The notes: generated by a model from the sequence alone, not told the origin. Shown: positions 25,841 to 35,152, counted from the stretch's first letter. The stretch: DNA of 64,000 nt from Flavobacterium odoriferum (GCF_025499515.1 NZ_JAMKFA010000010.1:175048-239047), one strand, 5' to 3'. Program-made: numbers and translations.

Positions 25841-28243
25841 ATGAAAACAGCAACAACATCGGAAGTAGTTTCTTTTGAAGATTTCAAAAAAGAAGTCATT
25901 AACGATTATAAAATCGCCCGAATCAGTAGAGAATGTAGTCTTCTTGGAAGAAAAGAAGTGCTTACAGGGAAAGCGAAATTTGGAATTTTTGGCGATGGTA
26001 AAGAGGTGCCTCAATTGGCATTAGCGAAAGCATTTCAAAACGGAGATTTCCGTTCAGGATACTATCGCGACCAAACTTTTATGATGGCAATTGGTGCTAT
26101 GAATATCGAGCAATTCTTCGCTGGATTGTATGGCCATACCGATATTAATTTTGATCCTATGAGTGCTGGTCGTCAAATGGGCGGACACTTCGCAACGCAT
26201 TCATTAGACGAAAACGGAAATTGGAAAAACTTAACCCAACAAAAAAATTCGAGTGCTGATATCTCTCCTACTGCTGGGCAAATGCCACGTTTGTTAGGAT
26301 TAGCTCAGGCTTCAAAAATATACAGAAATGTTTCTGGTATCAACCAAACCAACTTCTCTGAAAATGGAAACGAAGTAGCTTGGGGAACTATCGGAAATGC
26401 TTCAACTTCTGAAGGTTTATTCTTCGAAACTATCAACGCTGCTGGTGTTTTACAAGTACCAATGGTAATGAGCGTTTGGGATGACGAATACGGAATTTCG
26501 GTTCACGCACGTCATCAAACTACTAAAGAAAACATTTCTGAAATCTTAAAAGGATTCCAACGTGATGAAGAAAATAACGGTTACGAAATCTTACGCGTTA
26601 AAGGTTGGGATTACCCAGCTTTAGTAGAAACGTACCAAAAAGCATCTCAAATTGCTCGTGAAGAACATGTTCCTGTTTTAGTGCACGTACAAGAATTAAC
26701 GCAACCGCAAGGTCACTCAACTTCTGGAAGTCACGAACGTTACAAAAATGCAGAACGTTTGGCTTGGGAAGCTGAATTTGATTGTGTGGCTAAAATGAAA
26801 ACTTGGTTAATCGAAAACAATATCGCTACTTCAGAAGAATTAGAAGAAATTGATAATCAAGCTAAAAAAGACGTTTTAGAAGGTAAAAAAGCCGCTTGGA
26901 CAAACTTTACAGCACCAACAAAAGCAGAACAACAAGAATTAGTTGGTTTACTAAATACCATTGCTTCACAAAGTGAAAACAAAGTATTTATTGAGAAAAT
27001 TGCTAACGATGTTGCTTCAATAAAAGAACCAATCCGTAAAGATATTTTAGTTGCAGCTCGTAAAGTTTTGCGCATGATTATCAAAGAAAATTCGCGTGCT
27101 ACTTTAGCGACTTGGATTGAAAATTATACTGAGAAAATCCAACCAAAATTCAGTTCGCACTTATTTTCACAATCGGATAAAACGGTTTTAAAAACCAAAG
27201 AAGTAGCTCCAACATACGATGCAACTGCTGAAGATGTAGATGCGCGCTTGGTTTTAAGAGATAACTTTGATGCTATCTTCTCAAAATATCCAGAAACATT
27301 AATTTTTGGTGAAGATTCTGGAAATATTGGTGATGTTAACCAAGGTTTGGAAGGCATGCAAGAAAAATACGGAGAATTACGTGTTGCCGATGTGGGAATT
27401 CGTGAAGCTACGATTTTAGGTCAAGGAATTGGAATGGCAATGAGAGGATTACGTCCAATTGCTGAAATTCAATATTTAGATTATTTGTTGTATGCTATTC
27501 AAATCATGAGTGATGATTTAGCAACATTACAATACAGAACGGCGGGTCGTCAAAAAGCACCGCTAATCATTAGAACTCGTGGTCATCGCTTAGAAGGTGT
27601 TTGGCATTCAGGTTCTCCAATGGGAATGATTATCAATGCGATTAGAGGAATTCACGTTTTAGTTCCAAGAAACATGACTAAAGCAGCTGGTTTTTACAAC
27701 ACTTTATTAGAAACTGACGAACCTGCATTGGTTGTAGAATGTTTGAACGGATACCGTTTGAAAGAAAAAATGCCAACGAATTTAGGTGAATTCAAAACAC
27801 CAATCGGAGTAGTTGAAACCATCAAACAAGGAACGGATATTACTTTAGTTTCTTACGGTTCTACTTTACGTTTGGTAGAACAAGCGGCAAATGAACTAGA
27901 ATCAGTAGGAATTAGCGCTGAAATTATTGATATTCAATCGTTATTACCTTTCGATATTAATCATGATATTGTGAAATCGGTAGCGAAAACAAATCGTTTA
28001 TTAGTAATTGACGAAGACGTTCCTGGTGGAGCAAGTGCATACATTTTACAAGAAATTGTAGAAAATCAAAAAGCCTACCAACATTTAGATAGCGCACCGC
28101 AAACATTAGCTTCAAAAGCACACCGACCTGCTTATGGAACCGATGGAGATTACTTCTCAAAACCTTCTGCAGAAGATATTTTTGAGAAAGTATATGCGAT
28201 TATAAATGAGGCAAATCCAACAAAATATCCAAGTTTATATTAA
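25841..28243 (+). CDS. Branched-chain 2-oxoacid dehydrogenase E1, fused alpha and beta subunits
   Basis: 800 residues. The N-terminal half is an E1-alpha: EVPQLALAKAF, then the thiamine-diphosphate region ISPTAGQMPRLLGLAQASK and GNASTSEGLFFETINAAG. The C-terminal half from about 460 is E1-beta: IFGEDSGNIGDVNQGLEG, VADVGIREATILGQGIGMA and ITLVSYGSTLRL. Fusion of both subunits into one chain is common in Bacteroidetes. The enzyme decarboxylates branched 2-oxoacids (or a related substrate), feeding E2/E3, and is the entry to iso-fatty acids and Val/Leu/Ile breakdown. E2 and E3 are not adjacent. A consensus promoter and repeated 12-mers lie upstream. Confidence 0.9.
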   Translation: MKTATTSEVVSFEDFKKEVINDYKIARISRECSLLGRKEVLTGKAKFGIFGDGKEVPQLALAKAFQNGDFRSGYYRDQTFMMAIGAMNIEQFFAGLYGHTDINFDPMSAGRQMGGHFATHSLDENGNWKNLTQQKNSSADISPTAGQMPRLLGLAQASKIYRNVSGINQTNFSENGNEVAWGTIGNASTSEGLFFETINAAGVLQVPMVMSVWDDEYGISVHARHQTTKENISEILKGFQRDEENNGYEILRVKGWDYPALVETYQKASQIAREEHVPVLVHVQELTQPQGHSTSGSHERYKNAERLAWEAEFDCVAKMKTWLIENNIATSEELEEIDNQAKKDVLEGKKAAWTNFTAPTKAEQQELVGLLNTIASQSENKVFIEKIANDVASIKEPIRKDILVAARKVLRMIIKENSRATLATWIENYTEKIQPKFSSHLFSQSDKTVLKTKEVAPTYDATAEDVDARLVLRDNFDAIFSKYPETLIFGEDSGNIGDVNQGLEGMQEKYGELRVADVGIREATILGQGIGMAMRGLRPIAEIQYLDYLLYAIQIMSDDLATLQYRTAGRQKAPLIIRTRGHRLEGVWHSGSPMGMIINAIRGIHVLVPRNMTKAAGFYNTLLETDEPALVVECLNGYRLKEKMPTNLGEFKTPIGVVETIKQGTDITLVSYGSTLRLVEQAANELESVGISAEIIDIQSLLPFDINHDIVKSVAKTNRLLVIDEDVPGGASAYILQEIVENQKAYQHLDSAPQTLASKAHRPAYGTDGDYFSKPSAEDIFEKVYAIINEANPTKYPSLY

Positions 28244-28248
28244 AAAAT

Positions 28249-28280
28249 TTGTTTATTCGAAAATTAATTAGAAATATTTG
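28249..28280 (+). promoter_or_regulatory. Promoter of the trp operon
   Basis: TTG at 28249-28251, 21 bp spacer, then AATATTTG at 28273-28280 (one mismatch to TAnnTTTG). Transcription should begin near 28287, just before the leader peptide. Confidence 0.6.
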
Positions 28281-28298
28281 CAACATACAATTAAGAAT

Positions 28299-28355
28299 AT
28301 GATTTCAATTTTAAACAATACTTGGTGGTGGTCTAACTTACGTCGAACTTCGTGA
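28299..28355 (+). CDS. trpL: trp operon leader peptide
   Basis: A short frame of 18 codons, MISILNNTWWWSNLRRTS then TGA, with three consecutive Trp codons at 28323-28331. It lies between the predicted promoter and a rho-independent hairpin, just upstream of trpE. This is the layout of ribosome-mediated transcription attenuation: scarce charged tRNA-Trp would stall the ribosome on the three codons and change leader folding. Too short for routine gene calling. Confidence 0.8.
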   Translation: MISILNNTWWWSNLRRTS

Positions 28356-28395
28356 GCGAAACCTGCTATAGTATCATTTAAAACCAAATACATAG

Positions 28396-28428
28396 AAAAG
28401 GCTTGTCAATCACGACAAGCCTTTTTTT
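28396..28428 (+). terminator. trp attenuator terminator
   Basis: GGCTTGTC (28400-28407) pairs with GACAAGCC (28414-28421), extended by AAAA/TTTT, and is followed by a run of T. TCACGA (28410-28415), covering the loop edge and start of the 3' arm, is complementary to TCGTGA at the end of the leader peptide (28350-28355), and TTGGT at the Trp codons (28322-28326) to ACCAA at 28383-28387. These are candidate alternative pairings. Confidence 0.85.
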
Positions 28429-28449
28429 ATTGCCAAAAATTAAACAAAT

Positions 28450-29850
28450 ATGAAAAAATACAAGTTACATACTAATTACAAACAAATTCTAGCTGACACT
28501 ATTACGCCAGTGAGTGTTTACTTGAAAATTCGCGATAAATTCCCAAATAGCATCTTGCTAGAAAGTTCTGATTATCATGCGAATGACAACAGTTTTTCGT
28601 ACATCTGTTTCAATCCGATTGCTTCTATTAAAGTGGAAAATCAAAAAATTGAAACAAATTTTCCTGATGGATTTTCAGAGATTATTCCAATTGATACTGG
28701 TGTTAACGTAGCAAAAGAAATCGAAAATTTCTCTAATCAATTTCAAACGGAAAAATCAGATTTTAAATTCATTACGCAAGGATTATTTGGCTATTTAGCT
28801 TATGATGCGATTCAATATTTTGAGAAAGTTTCGATTGCTGAAAAATCATTGGAAAACAAAATTCCTGAAATCTTTTACGCAGTTTATCAAAACATTATCG
28901 CCATCAATCATTTCAAAAACGAAGCGTATTTATTCTGTCATAGTTTTGATGGAAGCAATAATATCGCTGAAATTGAACAATTATTACAATCGAAAAATTT
29001 TGCCTCTTTTTCATTTCAAAAATCAGGAAACGGAACTTCAAACTTAACCGATGATGAATTCAAAAACTACGTTTCGTTAGCCAAAAAGCATTGCTTACGT
29101 GGTGATGTATTTCAATTGGTGTTATCTAGAAGATTTTCACAAGATTTTAAAGGCGATGAATTCAATGTTTATCGTGCTTTACGAAGCATAAATCCTTCAC
29201 CGTATTTGTTCTTTTTCGATTATGGAAATTTCAAAATATTCGGTTCATCACCCGAAGCGCAATTGGTAATCAAAAATAATTTCGCCGAAATTCATCCCAT
29301 CGCAGGTACATTTAAACGTACCGGAAACGACGAACAAGATGCCGAATTAGCTAAAAAATTGGGGGAAGACGCTAAAGAAAACAGCGAACACGTCATGTTA
29401 GTCGATTTAGCAAGAAATGATTTAAGCAGAAGCTGTAACGAAGTGAAAGTAGAAAAATACAAAGAAGTACAGTTTTTCTCTCACGTGATTCATTTGGTGT
29501 CAAAAGTATCCGGAAAATTAAAAGAAAATCATACTTTTATGGAATTAGTAGCCAAAACATTTCCAGCAGGAACATTAGCCGGAGCGCCAAAAGTAAAAGC
29601 CATGCAATTAATAGAAAACATTGAAAAAACCAACAGAAGTTTCTACGGTGGCGCCATCGGAGTATTAGATTTTGAAGGCAATTTCAATCATGCGATTATG
29701 ATTCGTTCTTTTTTGAGTAAAAATCACACCTTACATTTTCAAGCAGGAGCTGGAATTGTAGAAAGTTCATTACAAGAAAACGAAATGCAAGAAGTGTACA
29801 ACAAGTTAGGCGCATTACAAAAAGCCTTAGATATAGCAGAAAACATATAA
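28450..29850 (+). CDS. trpE: Anthranilate synthase component I
   Basis: 466 residues. The N-terminal ILLESSDYH is the LLES element tied to feedback inhibition by tryptophan. The chorismate-binding C-terminal domain shows QLVLSRRF, GSSPEAQLVI, HPIAGTFKRTG, NSEHVMLVDLARNDL and GAPKVKAMQLIE. With TrpG it converts chorismate and glutamine to anthranilate. It is the first structural gene after the attenuator. The 180-bp gap to trpG is unusually long for this operon and filled with short repeats. Confidence 0.96.
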   Translation: MKKYKLHTNYKQILADTITPVSVYLKIRDKFPNSILLESSDYHANDNSFSYICFNPIASIKVENQKIETNFPDGFSEIIPIDTGVNVAKEIENFSNQFQTEKSDFKFITQGLFGYLAYDAIQYFEKVSIAEKSLENKIPEIFYAVYQNIIAINHFKNEAYLFCHSFDGSNNIAEIEQLLQSKNFASFSFQKSGNGTSNLTDDEFKNYVSLAKKHCLRGDVFQLVLSRRFSQDFKGDEFNVYRALRSINPSPYLFFFDYGNFKIFGSSPEAQLVIKNNFAEIHPIAGTFKRTGNDEQDAELAKKLGEDAKENSEHVMLVDLARNDLSRSCNEVKVEKYKEVQFFSHVIHLVSKVSGKLKENHTFMELVAKTFPAGTLAGAPKVKAMQLIENIEKTNRSFYGGAIGVLDFEGNFNHAIMIRSFLSKNHTLHFQAGAGIVESSLQENEMQEVYNKLGALQKALDIAENI

Positions 29851-29856
29851 AAATTC

Positions 29857-29910
29857 AAGAACAAGAACAAGAACAAGTGCAAGAACAAAAGCAAAAATCA
29901 AGAGCAAATT
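29857..29910. repeat. CAAGAA-type low-complexity tract between trpE and trpG
   Basis: Tandem AAGAAC/CAAGAA units degrade into CAAAAGCAAAAATCAAGAGC. It is followed at 29912-29930 by AGTCGAGCGTAGTCGAGAC, which has short complementary ends. No reading frame of interest crosses it. Confidence 0.6.
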
Positions 29911-29953
29911 GTCAAGTCGAGCGTAGTCGAGACTTTTTTAAATTTATTTAATT

Positions 29954-29969
29954 TCTTAAATCTGTGTTC
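29954..29969. repeat. Short dispersed repeat (inverted copy)
   Basis: TCTTAAATCTGTGTTC, the exact reverse complement of 14353-14368. It lies in the trpE-trpG gap. Confidence 0.55.
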
Positions 29970-30030
29970 CAAAAAATGAGCTTGAATTTTGAAATTGAAA
30001 TTGCCCTTGAAATTGAAAAAAATTAAAGAA

Positions 30031-30594
30031 ATGAAAATAGCAGTTATAGACAATTACGACAGTTTTACTTACAATTTAGTCCACTATTTAGAGGATTTGA
30101 ATGCGAATGTAACCGTTTTTAGAAACGACGAATTTGAATTGAATGAATTAGAAAAATTCGATAAAATTCTACTTTCGCCAGGACCAGGAATTCCAGATGA
30201 AGCGGGTTTGCTGAAAGAGGTTATCAAAAAATATGCTTCAAGCAAAAGTATTTTCGGTGTTTGCTTAGGATTGCAAGCTATTGGAGAAGTTTTCGGAGGT
30301 ACATTAACCAACTTAGAAAAAGTCTATCACGGTGTGGCAACTAAAGTCACAAAAACCGAAGACGACTTTATCTTTAACGATTTACCTAACGAATTTGAAG
30401 TGGGTCGTTATCATTCTTGGGTCGTTTCCAATGAAAACATTCCTGCTGATTTAATCATAACTTCTGTTGATGAAAATGGTCAGATTATGTCGATGAAACA
30501 TGCGCATTTTGATATTCGAGGCGTTCAATATCATCCTGAAAGTGTTTTAACTCCATACGGAAAAAAAATCTTAGAAAATTGGCTTAGCCATTAA
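30031..30594 (+). CDS. trpG: Anthranilate synthase component II (glutamine amidotransferase)
   Basis: 187 residues starting MKIAVIDNYDSFTYNL, the canonical TrpG/PabA start. An in-frame start 14 codons earlier lies in a TTGAAATTG repeat and is rejected. Class I amidotransferase triad: nucleophile in GVCLGLQAIGE, with His and Glu in VQYHPESVLTPYG; the oxyanion region LLSPGPGIPDEAG is intact. It supplies ammonia to TrpE and may also serve folate synthesis if no separate PabA exists. Second gene of the trp operon. Confidence 0.95.
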   Translation: MKIAVIDNYDSFTYNLVHYLEDLNANVTVFRNDEFELNELEKFDKILLSPGPGIPDEAGLLKEVIKKYASSKSIFGVCLGLQAIGEVFGGTLTNLEKVYHGVATKVTKTEDDFIFNDLPNEFEVGRYHSWVVSNENIPADLIITSVDENGQIMSMKHAHFDIRGVQYHPESVLTPYGKKILENWLSH

Positions 30595-30686
30595 TTAGCA
30601 ACAACATACACGCTTAATTTCTTGCTTTACTAACACAAAATCAGTGAAGTACAGCCCAACTTATGTCCAATTTTAAAATAAATGAA

Positions 30687-31679
30687 ATGAAAAATATATT
30701 AAATCGATTAATTCAACATGAAATCTTAACTAAAGAAGAAGCCAAAGACGTATTGGTAAATATTTCTTCTGGAAGTTATAATCCAAGTCAAATCGCTGCT
30801 TTCATGACGGTTTATATGATGCGGAGCATTACTATTGAAGAATTAGCGGGTTTCCGTGAAGCTTTGTTAGAATTATGTATTCCTGTTGATTTTTCCGCTT
30901 ACAATACGATCGATTTGTGTGGAACTGGTGGTGATGGAAAAGACACCTTTAATATTTCAACTTTAGCTTCTTTCATAGTAGCTGGAGCTGGAATTAAAGT
31001 CGCAAAGCACGGAAATTATGGCGTTTCCTCTATTTCGGGATCGAGTAATGTGATGGAAAAAATGGGTGTGAAATTTACGAATGATTCGGATTTCCTAACT
31101 AAATCGATCGAAGAAACAAATATTGCTATTTTGCACGCACCACTCTTCCATCCGGCTATGAAAAATGTAGGTCCGATTCGAAAAGAATTAGGTGTGAAAA
31201 CGTTTTTTAATATGTTGGGCCCAATGGTAAATCCGTCGTTTCCACAAAATCAAATGGTTGGTGTTTTTAGTTTGGAATTAGCACGAATGTATGCTTATTT
31301 ATATCAAAACACATCTACCAATTACTCCATTTTGCATGGTTTAAGTGGTTTTGACGAAGTTTCATTAACCGATGAAGTGAAAATCATTTCCAACACATCC
31401 GAACAAATTTTAAAACCATCTGATTTCAAACTACCCGAATGCCAATTAGCAACCATCAAAGGCGGAACAACCATAGATGAATCTGCTAAAATTTTCTACG
31501 ATGTCATTTCTGGAAAAGGAACAACAGCTCAAAACAATGTAGTTTGTGCTAATGCAGCTATAGCCATTCAAACAGTGGAAAAATCGAATTATGATGAAGC
31601 TTTAGCAAAAGCGCAAGAAAGTTTAGCCAGCGGAAAAGCATTAGAAAAATTGAAAAAATTAATCACAATAAGTAATTAA
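30687..31679 (+). CDS. trpD: Anthranilate phosphoribosyltransferase
   Basis: 330 residues from the ATG at 30687 (MKNILNRLIQHEILTKEEAK); an in-frame ATG eight codons upstream gives a less typical N-terminus. The PRPP loop LCGTGGDGKDTFNIST and the KHGNYGVSSISGSSNVME segment are diagnostic, as is HAPLFHPAMKNVGPIRKELG. It transfers phosphoribose from PRPP to anthranilate. The 68-92 bp gap after trpG holds no visible feature. trpC starts 2 bp after its stop. Confidence 0.95.
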   Translation: MKNILNRLIQHEILTKEEAKDVLVNISSGSYNPSQIAAFMTVYMMRSITIEELAGFREALLELCIPVDFSAYNTIDLCGTGGDGKDTFNISTLASFIVAGAGIKVAKHGNYGVSSISGSSNVMEKMGVKFTNDSDFLTKSIEETNIAILHAPLFHPAMKNVGPIRKELGVKTFFNMLGPMVNPSFPQNQMVGVFSLELARMYAYLYQNTSTNYSILHGLSGFDEVSLTDEVKIISNTSEQILKPSDFKLPECQLATIKGGTTIDESAKIFYDVISGKGTTAQNNVVCANAAIAIQTVEKSNYDEALAKAQESLASGKALEKLKKLITISN

Positions 31680-31681
31680 TC

Positions 31682-32467
31682 ATGAACATCTTAGATAAAA
31701 TTATTGCTGATAAAAAACGTGAAGTCGAACTAAAGAAAAGCATCATTCCTGTTTCGCAATTAGAAGCTTCTGTTTTATTCAATTCTCGAACCTATTCATT
31801 GAGTAAGTTATTAAAAAACAGCGTTTCAGGAATTATTGCAGAGCACAAACGTCGTTCGCCATCAAAAGCCATTATTAATAACAATCATTCAGTAGAAGAT
31901 GTAGTTTTAGGCTACCAAAATGCTGGAGTTTGCGGGATTTCGGTTTTGACGGATGCTAAATATTTTGGTGGAAGTTTGGATGATTTGTTATTAGCAAAAG
32001 CTTCAGTAAATATTCCGTTGTTACGAAAAGAATTCATTATTGACGAATACCAAATTTTGGAAGCCAAAGCCCACGGAGCCGATGTAATCTTACTAATTGC
32101 AGCGGTTTTGACTCGTAGAGAAATAAAGCAACTTTCAGAATTTGCACAAAGTTTGGGTTTAGAAGTATTGTTAGAAGTTCACAATTTGGAAGAATTGGAA
32201 AAATCGATTATGCTAAGTTTAGATATGATTGGCGTAAACAATCGCAATTTAAAAACTTTTGAAGTGAGTTTAGATTACAGCAAAGAATTAGCTACTAAAA
32301 TTCCAGACGAATTTGTAAAAGTTTCAGAAAGTGGCATTAGTTCAATTGAAGCAGTCAAAGAATTACAAAAATATGGTTATCAAGGCTTTTTAATGGGTGA
32401 ACATTTCATGAAAACAGAAAATCCTGGTTCGGAAGCTCAAAGATTCATTCAAAAATTAGTGATATGA
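31682..32467 (+). CDS. trpC: Indole-3-glycerol phosphate synthase
   Basis: 261 residues. TIM-barrel signatures: IIAEHKRRSPSKA (catalytic Lys), VLTDAKYFGGSLDDL, LLRKEFIIDEYQI, LEVHNLEEL, IGVNNRNLKTFEV and VSESGIS. It closes CdRP to indole-3-glycerol phosphate. It is not fused to TrpF. Its stop overlaps the trpF start by 4 bp (ATGA), indicating translational coupling. Confidence 0.96.
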   Translation: MNILDKIIADKKREVELKKSIIPVSQLEASVLFNSRTYSLSKLLKNSVSGIIAEHKRRSPSKAIINNNHSVEDVVLGYQNAGVCGISVLTDAKYFGGSLDDLLLAKASVNIPLLRKEFIIDEYQILEAKAHGADVILLIAAVLTRREIKQLSEFAQSLGLEVLLEVHNLEELEKSIMLSLDMIGVNNRNLKTFEVSLDYSKELATKIPDEFVKVSESGISSIEAVKELQKYGYQGFLMGEHFMKTENPGSEAQRFIQKLVI

Positions 32468-33105
32468 AAAACGTAAAACTAAAAATTTGCGGCATGAAAT
32501 ATCCAGAAAACATTGAGGAGATTTCAACTCTACATCCTGATTATTTAGGTTTTATTTTCTGGGAAAAATCAAGTCGAAATATGAATTTGGAAACAATTCC
32601 TGAGATTCCAAAATCTATTAAAAAAGTTGGAGTTTTTGTAAATGCTTCAATAAATGAAATTAACGAAAAAATAAAGTTTTTCCAACTTGATATTATTCAA
32701 CTACATGGAAATGAATCTGTTATGTTTTGTAAAAATATAAAAAAATTTGATGTCGAAGTGATTAAAGTTTTTTCAATTTCTAATTCATTCGATTTTACAA
32801 CAATTAAGGAGTTTGTTCCATTTGTTGATTATTTTCTTTTTGATACCAAGGGAAAATTACCTGGTGGAAACGGTATTACTTTCGACTGGAGAATTTTAGA
32901 AAAATACACACATGAAAAATCATTTTTCTTGAGTGGAGGTATAGGAAGAACCGAAATAGATAGCATTAAAGATTTTTTCAAAACTGAAGCATCAAAAAAT
33001 TGCATCGCCATAGATGTCAATAGTCGATTTGAAACAAAACCAGCATACAAAAGTGAAATTAAACTAAGAAAATTTAAAAAATTGCTTTATGAAAACGAAA
33101 TATAA
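32464..33105 (+). CDS. trpF: Phosphoribosylanthranilate isomerase
   Basis: 213 residues. [12 protein letters not shown] supplies the catalytic Cys, and [16 protein letters not shown] holds the catalytic Asp and phosphate-binding residues; [10 protein letters not shown] is the second phosphate loop. It performs the Amadori rearrangement of PRA to CdRP. It overlaps trpC by 4 bp and trpB by 17 bp. The sequence is more divergent and Lys-rich than the neighbouring Trp enzymes, which is usual for this family. Confidence 0.94.
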   Translation: MKNVKLKICGMKYPENIEEISTLHPDYLGFIFWEKSSRNMNLETIPEIPKSIKKVGVFVNASINEINEKIKFFQLDIIQLHGNESVMFCKNIKKFDVEVIKVFSISNSFDFTTIKEFVPFVDYFLFDTKGKLPGGNGITFDWRILEKYTHEKSFFLSGGIGRTEIDSIKDFFKTEASKNCIAIDVNSRFETKPAYKSEIKLRKFKKLLYENEI

Positions 33106-34285
33106 TGTTGATGAAAACGGATTTTATGGCCAATTTGGAGGAGCTTTCATTCCTGAAATGTTATACCCAAATGTGGAAGAATTAAAAGAAAACTACTTAA
33201 AAATAATGGCTGAACCTTCTTTTCAAGAAGAGTTTAACGACTTATTACAACAATTTGTAGGTCGTCCAACGCCATTATATTTTGCCAAACGGTTATCCGA
33301 AAAATACAATACCAAAATCTACTTGAAACGAGAAGATTTGTGTCACACAGGCGCGCACAAAATCAACAACACAATCGGACAAATTTTAGTCGCCAAGCGT
33401 TTAGGTAAAACCCGAATCATTGCTGAAACTGGAGCAGGACAACACGGTGTTGCTACGGCAACCGTTTGCGCTTTAATGGGATTAGAATGTATCGTTTATA
33501 TGGGAGAAGTCGATATCAAAAGACAAGCACCAAATGTAGCTCGCATGAAAATGTTGGGAGCAGAAGTTCGTGCGGCAACTTCAGGTTCAAAAACACTAAA
33601 AGATGCAACGAATGAAGCCATTCGTGATTGGATTAACAATCCGATTGATACGTTTTATATTATTGGTTCTGTGGTTGGACCTCATCCTTATCCCGATATG
33701 GTAGCACGTTTTCAAAGTGTGATTTCCAAAGAAATTAAATCCCAACTTCTTACTCAAGAAGGCAAAGAAAATCCAGATTACGTAATCGCTTGTGTGGGTG
33801 GCGGAAGCAATGCTGCTGGTGCTTTTTACGAATTTTTAGATGAAGAATCAGTGAAATTAATTGCTGTGGAAGCCGCTGGACATGGCGTTGATTCTGGGGA
33901 AAGTGCTGCGACTTCGGTTTTGGGTAAAATCGGAATTATTCACGGAAGTAAAACCTTATTAATGCAAACCGAAGACGGACAAATCACAGAGCCCTACTCT
34001 ATTTCAGCAGGATTGGATTACCCTGGTGTAGGACCACTTCATGCGCATTTACACGATACAAAACGTGCAGAATTTATCGCTATTACCGATGCCGAAGCCA
34101 TGCAATCTGGATTAGAAGTATCAAAAACGGAAGGCATTATTCCTGCAATTGAAACCGCTCATGCTTTTTCAGTTTTGGATAAAAAACAATTCCACCCCAA
34201 TGATATTGTGGTCATCAACTTATCTGGAAGAGGCGATAAAGATTTGAATACTTATATTGATTATTTTAATTTAAGTGATAAGTAA
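33089..34285 (+). CDS. trpB: Tryptophan synthase beta chain
   Basis: 398 residues of the TrpB1 type. The PLP Lys lies in [18 protein letters not shown], the phosphate loop is [15 protein letters not shown], and [19 protein letters not shown] and [14 protein letters not shown] are complete. It condenses indole with serine to tryptophan in complex with TrpA. The ATG overlaps the end of trpF by 17 bp. A 105-bp gap with dispersed repeats separates it from trpA. Confidence 0.97.
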   Translation: MKTKYNVDENGFYGQFGGAFIPEMLYPNVEELKENYLKIMAEPSFQEEFNDLLQQFVGRPTPLYFAKRLSEKYNTKIYLKREDLCHTGAHKINNTIGQILVAKRLGKTRIIAETGAGQHGVATATVCALMGLECIVYMGEVDIKRQAPNVARMKMLGAEVRAATSGSKTLKDATNEAIRDWINNPIDTFYIIGSVVGPHPYPDMVARFQSVISKEIKSQLLTQEGKENPDYVIACVGGGSNAAGAFYEFLDEESVKLIAVEAAGHGVDSGESAATSVLGKIGIIHGSKTLLMQTEDGQITEPYSISAGLDYPGVGPLHAHLHDTKRAEFIAITDAEAMQSGLEVSKTEGIIPAIETAHAFSVLDKKQFHPNDIVVINLSGRGDKDLNTYIDYFNLSDK

Positions 34286-34341
34286 TTAGTGACTAGTGAT
34301 TAGCTTAAAAACTTATATGACTTTTATGTTTAATAAAACCA

Positions 34342-34377
34342 TTGCGCACTTTGCGAAAAACTTTGCGTCTTTGCGTT
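34342..34377. repeat. Short dispersed intergenic repeat, inverted copy
   Basis: Contains CTTTGCGAAAAACTTTGCG followed by TCTTTGCGTT. The segment CTTTGCGTCTTTGCG is the reverse complement of the core at 11787-11811. An ATTAGTGA/ACTAGTGATTAG stretch lies just upstream (34287-34305). Confidence 0.6.
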
Positions 34378-34390
34378 AAAACCAAAAATT

Positions 34391-35152
34391 ATGAACAGAA
34401 TCAACCAAAAATTACAAGAAGATAAAAAACTGCTTTCCATATATTTCACTGCAGGATTTCCAAAAATAAATGACACTGTTTCCATCATTCAAGAATTGGA
34501 AAAAAACGGTGTGGATATGATTGAAATTGGGTTACCTTTTTCAGATCCGTTAGCCGATGGACCTACCATTCAAGAAAGTTCTACTATTGCCATTGAAAAC
34601 GGAATGACGACTTCGCTCCTATTTGAACAATTAAAGGACATACGAGAATCGGTTCAAATTCCTTTAATCATAATGGGATATTTCAATCCGATGATGCAAT
34701 TTGGAATGGAGAAATTTTGTCAAAAATGTGCTGAAGTTGGAATTGATGGATTAATAATACCCGATTTACCTTTATTCGTTTACGAAACCGAGTACAAAGC
34801 TATTTTCGAAAAATACAATTTGAAAAATATCTTTTTGATTTCGCCACAAACTTCAGTTGAACGTATACAACAAATTGATGCTATTTCTGATAGTTTTATC
34901 TATATGGTGAGTTCAGCTGCAGTTACGGGAAGTCAATCAGGATTTGGTTCAGAACAAATGGATTATTTCAAACGAATTGCTGATTTAAATTTGAAAAATC
35001 CACAAATTGTAGGTTTTGGAATCAAAGATGAAGAAACATTTCAACAAGCAACACAATATCAAAAAGGAGCGATTATTGGAAGTGCATTTATCAACTTTTT
35101 AAAAGAAAATTCGATTTCTGAAATTTTTAAATTTGTCAATAAAATCAAATAA
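34391..35152 (+). CDS. trpA: Tryptophan synthase alpha chain
   Basis: 253 residues. IEIGLPFSDPLADGPTIQESS holds the catalytic Glu and Asp region (ELGxPFSDPxADGP signature), with GIDGLIIPDLP and VSSAAVTGSQSG as the phosphate loop. It cleaves indole-3-glycerol phosphate to indole, channelled to TrpB. Last gene of trpEGDCFBA. No clear terminator follows. Confidence 0.96.
   Translation: MNRINQKLQEDKKLLSIYFTAGFPKINDTVSIIQELEKNGVDMIEIGLPFSDPLADGPTIQESSTIAIENGMTTSLLFEQLKDIRESVQIPLIIMGYFNPMMQFGMEKFCQKCAEVGIDGLIIPDLPLFVYETEYKAIFEKYNLKNIFLISPQTSVERIQQIDAISDSFIYMVSSAAVTGSQSGFGSEQMDYFKRIADLNLKNPQIVGFGIKDEETFQQATQYQKGAIIGSAFINFLKENSISEIFKFVNKIK

Noticed and set aside
29857..29910. CAAGAA tract considered as a CRISPR-like or VNTR array
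   Set aside because: Units are 6 bp, imperfect and without spacers, so this is simple low-complexity sequence.
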